A stretch of DNA of 64,000 nucleotides from Paragordius varius. Its lineage: Eukaryota > Nematomorpha. Below are positions 61,230 through 64,000 of this stretch, piece after piece. The stretch's first letter is position 1; each line of letters begins with the position of its first letter. The stretch is taken from assembly GCA_964247055.1 (NCBI GenBank), contig OZ176057.1, forward strand, positions 186,001 through 250,000, read 5' to 3'. The translations under genes were made by a program, and so were the position numbers. The notes under the pieces were generated by a model. The model had not been told where the DNA came from, searched no databases, and was given only the letters and a program-made list of their open reading frames with translations.

Positions 61230-62600
61230 CTGAGATTCTTTCGTCTGTCAAAGCACTATCCATATTGTCTTCATCTTAACTATCATCATCGTTATTAAAA
61301 TTATCTAAATCAATTGATATCACATCATCTATATCAAAATCATCCTTTAAAAATTTAGCCATGTTATGTAGAACGGCGTAGCTTACAATAATATTTACTG
61401 CGGTATCCAAATGGACTCGCATTTTATTATGCAAAATCGGAAACCTGCGTTTGAATTGACCAAATAGCTTTTAAATGACTATTCTTTCTCCAGCATGGAA
61501 TGTATTAAACTTAGTTTGTAAAAGGCTGTTAGGGTTTTAAAATGGTGTTAATATATACCAATTGCACTTCAAGAGTGTCCTTGAACACTTTAAGTTGGTC
61601 CTTGAACAATATAAGTTGGTCCTTGAACAGTTCAAGTTGGTCCTTGAACATTTCAAGTTGGTGCTTGAACACTTAAAGTTGGTCCTTTGACTTTTTTGTT
61701 TTGTTTTTAACTTTTATCAATCAAATGGTAAATAATTCATCTATTTTATTGATTTTAACCTATTTTCTATTATTTAACAAAAATTTTAAATCGATACCAA
61801 CTTTTAATCTTTGAGATTTTTCATTAAAAATTTTATTTTTAAATGAATAAATTTAAAATAAAGAAAATTAGGTTAATAATTAATAAAATTAAAAAATAAA
61901 TGCAAAAATTATGGTTAAATCAAAATTTATAAATTTTAAGGACCAACTTGAACTGTTCAAGGACCAACTTGAAATGTTCAAGGACACTCTTGAAGTGCAA
62001 ATGGTATATATGGAGTAATTCCATACCCACTGTCACCCAATAGTGCCGCATTGGTATTGGCTAAAAAGGAACGTTTATACTTTTGCGGAAAATCCGGCTA
62101 TCATGAACGCTTCCCGGCATTTTAACGTTTAAACTCGTTATAAATTCATCACCGTCACAGTTAAATTGACAATTAAGGCTATAACGGCCTTTTCGGTTGA
62201 TATATTCGTCACCAAATTCCTTAGGCCTCATGATGTCAATGTGAGTACAGTCTATGACACCGATAACTGTTGGCATCTTATGATTCTTCTGTCAACGTTG
62301 TTTAGCGTCTTCTAGTTGGAACTGGTCAGATGGAAATCTGATCCATTTACTAGCACTGTCACAAAATTTTTCCGCTACTTTAGATACTTTTTTAGTAACG
62401 GTTGATCGTTCTACACCAAAGAAAAAATCCCCACACAACATCTAGGTGAAAGTGCGCCACCTCTTTTTTCAATAATATCATTAGGGAAATTTGTGAAGAA
62501 ATCAATGCTTTCATCATTAAATCTTAACAAACGTTCCATATGTTGCAATATTTTTTGCGCTCCGATTTGTTTTTGAAATGGTTCATGTACATTTCTGTAA
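61230..62600 (-). pseudogene. PIF/Harbinger (HARBI1-like) transposase, split by a MITE
   Basis: DDE transposase read on the minus strand. VIGVIDCTHIDIMRPKEFGD holds the first catalytic Asp. EYINRKGRYSLNCQFNCD, MPGSVHDSRIFRKS and LGDSGYGITPY (second Asp) follow, then the MITE at 61558-62004, then LFGQFKRRFPILHNKMR and NIIVSYAVLHNMAKF. The catalytic Glu expected before LFGQFKRRF is a TAA codon, and other stops occur upstream (62290-62450), so it is dead. Terminal repeats of the element were not found. Confidence 0.8.
61558..62004. mobile_element. 21-bp-ended MITE inserted in the Harbinger transposase
   Basis: CCAATTGCACTTCAAGAGTG at the left with five 21-bp units; GGACCAACTTGAACTGTTCA units and CTTGAAGTGCAAATGG at the right. 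TATATA duplicated at 61552-61557 and 62005-62010. Removing the element with one TATATA restores the transposase frame PYILTPF. Confidence 0.9.
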
Positions 62601-62639
62601 TCAGAAAAAAATAGAAGGATATTTTAAAAGGTTATATAT

Positions 62640-63139
62640 GTATTTTTAAAATAAATTAACCTTAATTTATAGATATACAGGATTAATGACAAAAGTTGTT
62701 CGGGGTGCGTTCTATTAAAGTAGATACGTTTATTAACGTTTAACAATCTATATAAATATACAAATTTACTTGAATTTAAATTGTATTTTTACAGATATCA
62801 CCTGCCCTCAAATATACCTTTGTTAAATTTTTTAAGCGAAATTGTTATTTAGTGAGACTAATGTTGCTTAAAATAAATAATTAAGATATAATCTAAAATT
62901 ATATATGTATTATACCTGTATTATGTTAAACTTGTAGTAAAAAAATATAAGAGTGTTTGAAGGGCGAATGGTTTCTTAAAAGCTATAGGTATACGGTGGA
63001 ATATTTAAAAATTTTAATATTTATTATATTTTAACATACCTAATTTTGAGTTTAAATAAATGCATATTGTATTGGGTGGTTATTCTTTGTTGCCTTAATC
63101 AATAAATTTTCGTTGTAAAATTTTAAAATATTCCCAGCA
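62640..63139. other. AT-rich spacer, no gene seen
   Basis: GGGGTGCGTTCTATTAAAGT near 62702 stands out, but no partner was found. Confidence 0.4.
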
Positions 63140-63493
63140 TAATTTGAATTATAATAGTTTTTAACATTCAGAGTAGCGTATAAAAATTAATAAAACTTAG
63201 ATCGTGTAAAATTAAATATTCAATTTAGCTATGAAAATACAACATAGCAATAAAGTTAACTATTAATTTCATCATAGTAGTTTTATTTGAGTTTTAACGA
63301 TTTTTAATCAAGAATTTATAATTAAATTAAAATTTAACTTCATAATTGCTCGTTGTAGACAAGCTTAAAAAGTAAAGTTATCAAAATATTGATTTTAAAT
63401 TGTATCAAATTTATGTTTATATTGTCATATACTAAATGATGTATATATGACGTGTTATAATTGATTGTTGATTATTTAGTTAAATTTGAAAAA

Positions 63494-63718
63494 ATGCATA
63501 AAATAAATCATTCAATATTAAAAAATCAGCAAGAAACTTTAACGATCACCTCTATTGTTACCCCAATTGAAGAAATATTCTCTCTTTTGAGAAAAATGAT
63601 ATACGTCAAAAGAAATATAGATAATCCAATGCTAGCTTTTAAATTAAGAAATCATAATCCTTTAGTTTGGTACAATAGATACAGATCTATAGCCAGTCGT
63701 ATGACATCCCGTATATGA
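63494..63718 (+). CDS. Unknown 74-aa conserved ORF, copy 2
   Basis: Starts at the ATG 63494 (MHKINHSILKN) and ends SRMTSRI, TGA. Differs from copy 1 at one residue (Met for Ile in LLRKMIYV). No recognised family, and no introns evident. The upstream in-frame stretch from 63461 lacks an ATG and is shifted in copy 1, so this start is preferred. Hairpins B and A follow the stop by about 35 and 160 bp. See copy 1 for the substitution pattern. Confidence 0.6.
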   Translation: MHKINHSILKNQQETLTITSIVTPIEEIFSLLRKMIYVKRNIDNPMLAFKLRNHNPLVWYNRYRSIASRMTSRI

Positions 63719-63753
63719 TGTGAAAAGAAAACTCAAAACATTGGTTTAATTCC

Positions 63754-63793
63754 GGGGGCTTCGGAACTCGCCGCCACGAGTTTTTGGGCCCCC
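63754..63793. other. GC-rich hairpin B, copy 2
   Basis: GGGGGC/GCCCCC outer stem (perfect), AACTCG/CGAGTT inner stem, CCGCCA loop. Confidence 0.6.
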
Positions 63794-63879
63794 GCGAATA
63801 ATTTGAAAAAATACTCTACATATGCAATTCAATTAAAGCATCGAATGAGGATCGAGATTGCGCTTTATACTTCATATCA

Positions 63880-63920
63880 GGGGTGTCCACAAGTCGCCGC
63901 CACGACTTTCTGGGCACTCC
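63880..63920. other. GC-rich hairpin A, copy 2
   Basis: AAGTCG/CGACTT inner stem, CCGCCA loop, outer GGGGTG/CACTCC with one mismatch. Confidence 0.6.
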
Positions 63921-64000
63921 GTGAAAACAATGGAAAAATAAACCAAATATAATAACCATATTATCCGCAATAAATAATATACGTAGAAAAATAAATAGAA

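Larger units (their letters stand above)
63140..64000. repeat. Unclassified ~865-bp unit, copy 2 (runs off the window)
   Basis: Inverted partner of 24821-25685. The two ORFs point outward, away from the 37-kb block between them. Confidence 0.85.

Noticed and set aside
63716-63960. Stop-codon readthrough extending the 74-aa ORF
   Set aside because: The frame is open beyond the TGA in both copies, but differences there are mostly amino-acid changing, unlike before the stop, so translation of the tail is not supported.
24821-64000. A single 39-kb transposon with the two inverted units as its ends
   Set aside because: The interval holds several ordinary host genes and unrelated transposons, and homology at the units does not end in terminal-repeat fashion.

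Overview
The window looks like nuclear DNA of a very AT-rich invertebrate animal, with spliced genes, no prokaryotic operon structure and a large load of DNA transposons. Ordinary TAA/TGA stop codons are used. I recognise seven host genes by reading exons directly: a mitochondrial AUH-type enoyl-CoA hydratase (+, 206-3442), UQCR10 (+, 30071-30265), PUS1 tRNA pseudouridine synthase (-, 30350-41836), a WBP4-like splicing factor (+, 41973-45180), VMA21 (-, 45232-45518), an aquaporin (-, 45625-52796) and an unrecognised terminal exon (-, 12831-12946). Some introns are extraordinarily short (26, 27, 31 and 34 nt), while others of the same genes run to several hundred or a few thousand bases and hold MITEs. 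Such short introns are known in dicyemid mesozoans, among others. I offer that only as a lead; the species is not identified.

Layout. 1-3.4 kb: AUH gene. 4.44-7.88 kb: a 170-bp satellite, about 20 units. 8-17.8 kb: MITEs, a decayed LINE endonuclease fragment, a degenerate four-fold module and one orphan exon. 18.2-24.7 kb: fossil Ty3/gypsy pieces and a hAT element with a perfect 8-bp target duplication. 24.8-25.7 kb and 63.1-64.0 kb: two inverted copies of an unclassified ~865-bp unit with a conserved 74-residue ORF and two GC-rich hairpins. 30.0-52.8 kb: a tight gene island (UQCR10, PUS1, WBP4, VMA21, aquaporin) with only 51-136 bp between coding ends; nearly all its bulk is intronic. 56.1-59.2 kb: a fold-back hAT element. 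60.2-62.6 kb: a PIF/Harbinger element interrupted by a MITE.

Three repeat families dominate. (1) A Tc1/mariner-type MITE with long inverted arms beginning CAGTAAAAA, TA target duplications and at least 20 copies. (2) A MITE family whose inverted ends are 21-bp tandem arrays, flanked by TATATA duplications. (3) Smaller fold-back elements. The genes have no common pathway, though AUH and UQCR10 are mitochondrial and PUS1 and WBP4 act on RNA. The most notable signals are the ultrashort introns being enlarged by MITEs, and the inverted 74-aa ORF unit, whose two copies differ almost only by synonymous changes up to the stop codon and mostly by amino-acid changes after it.
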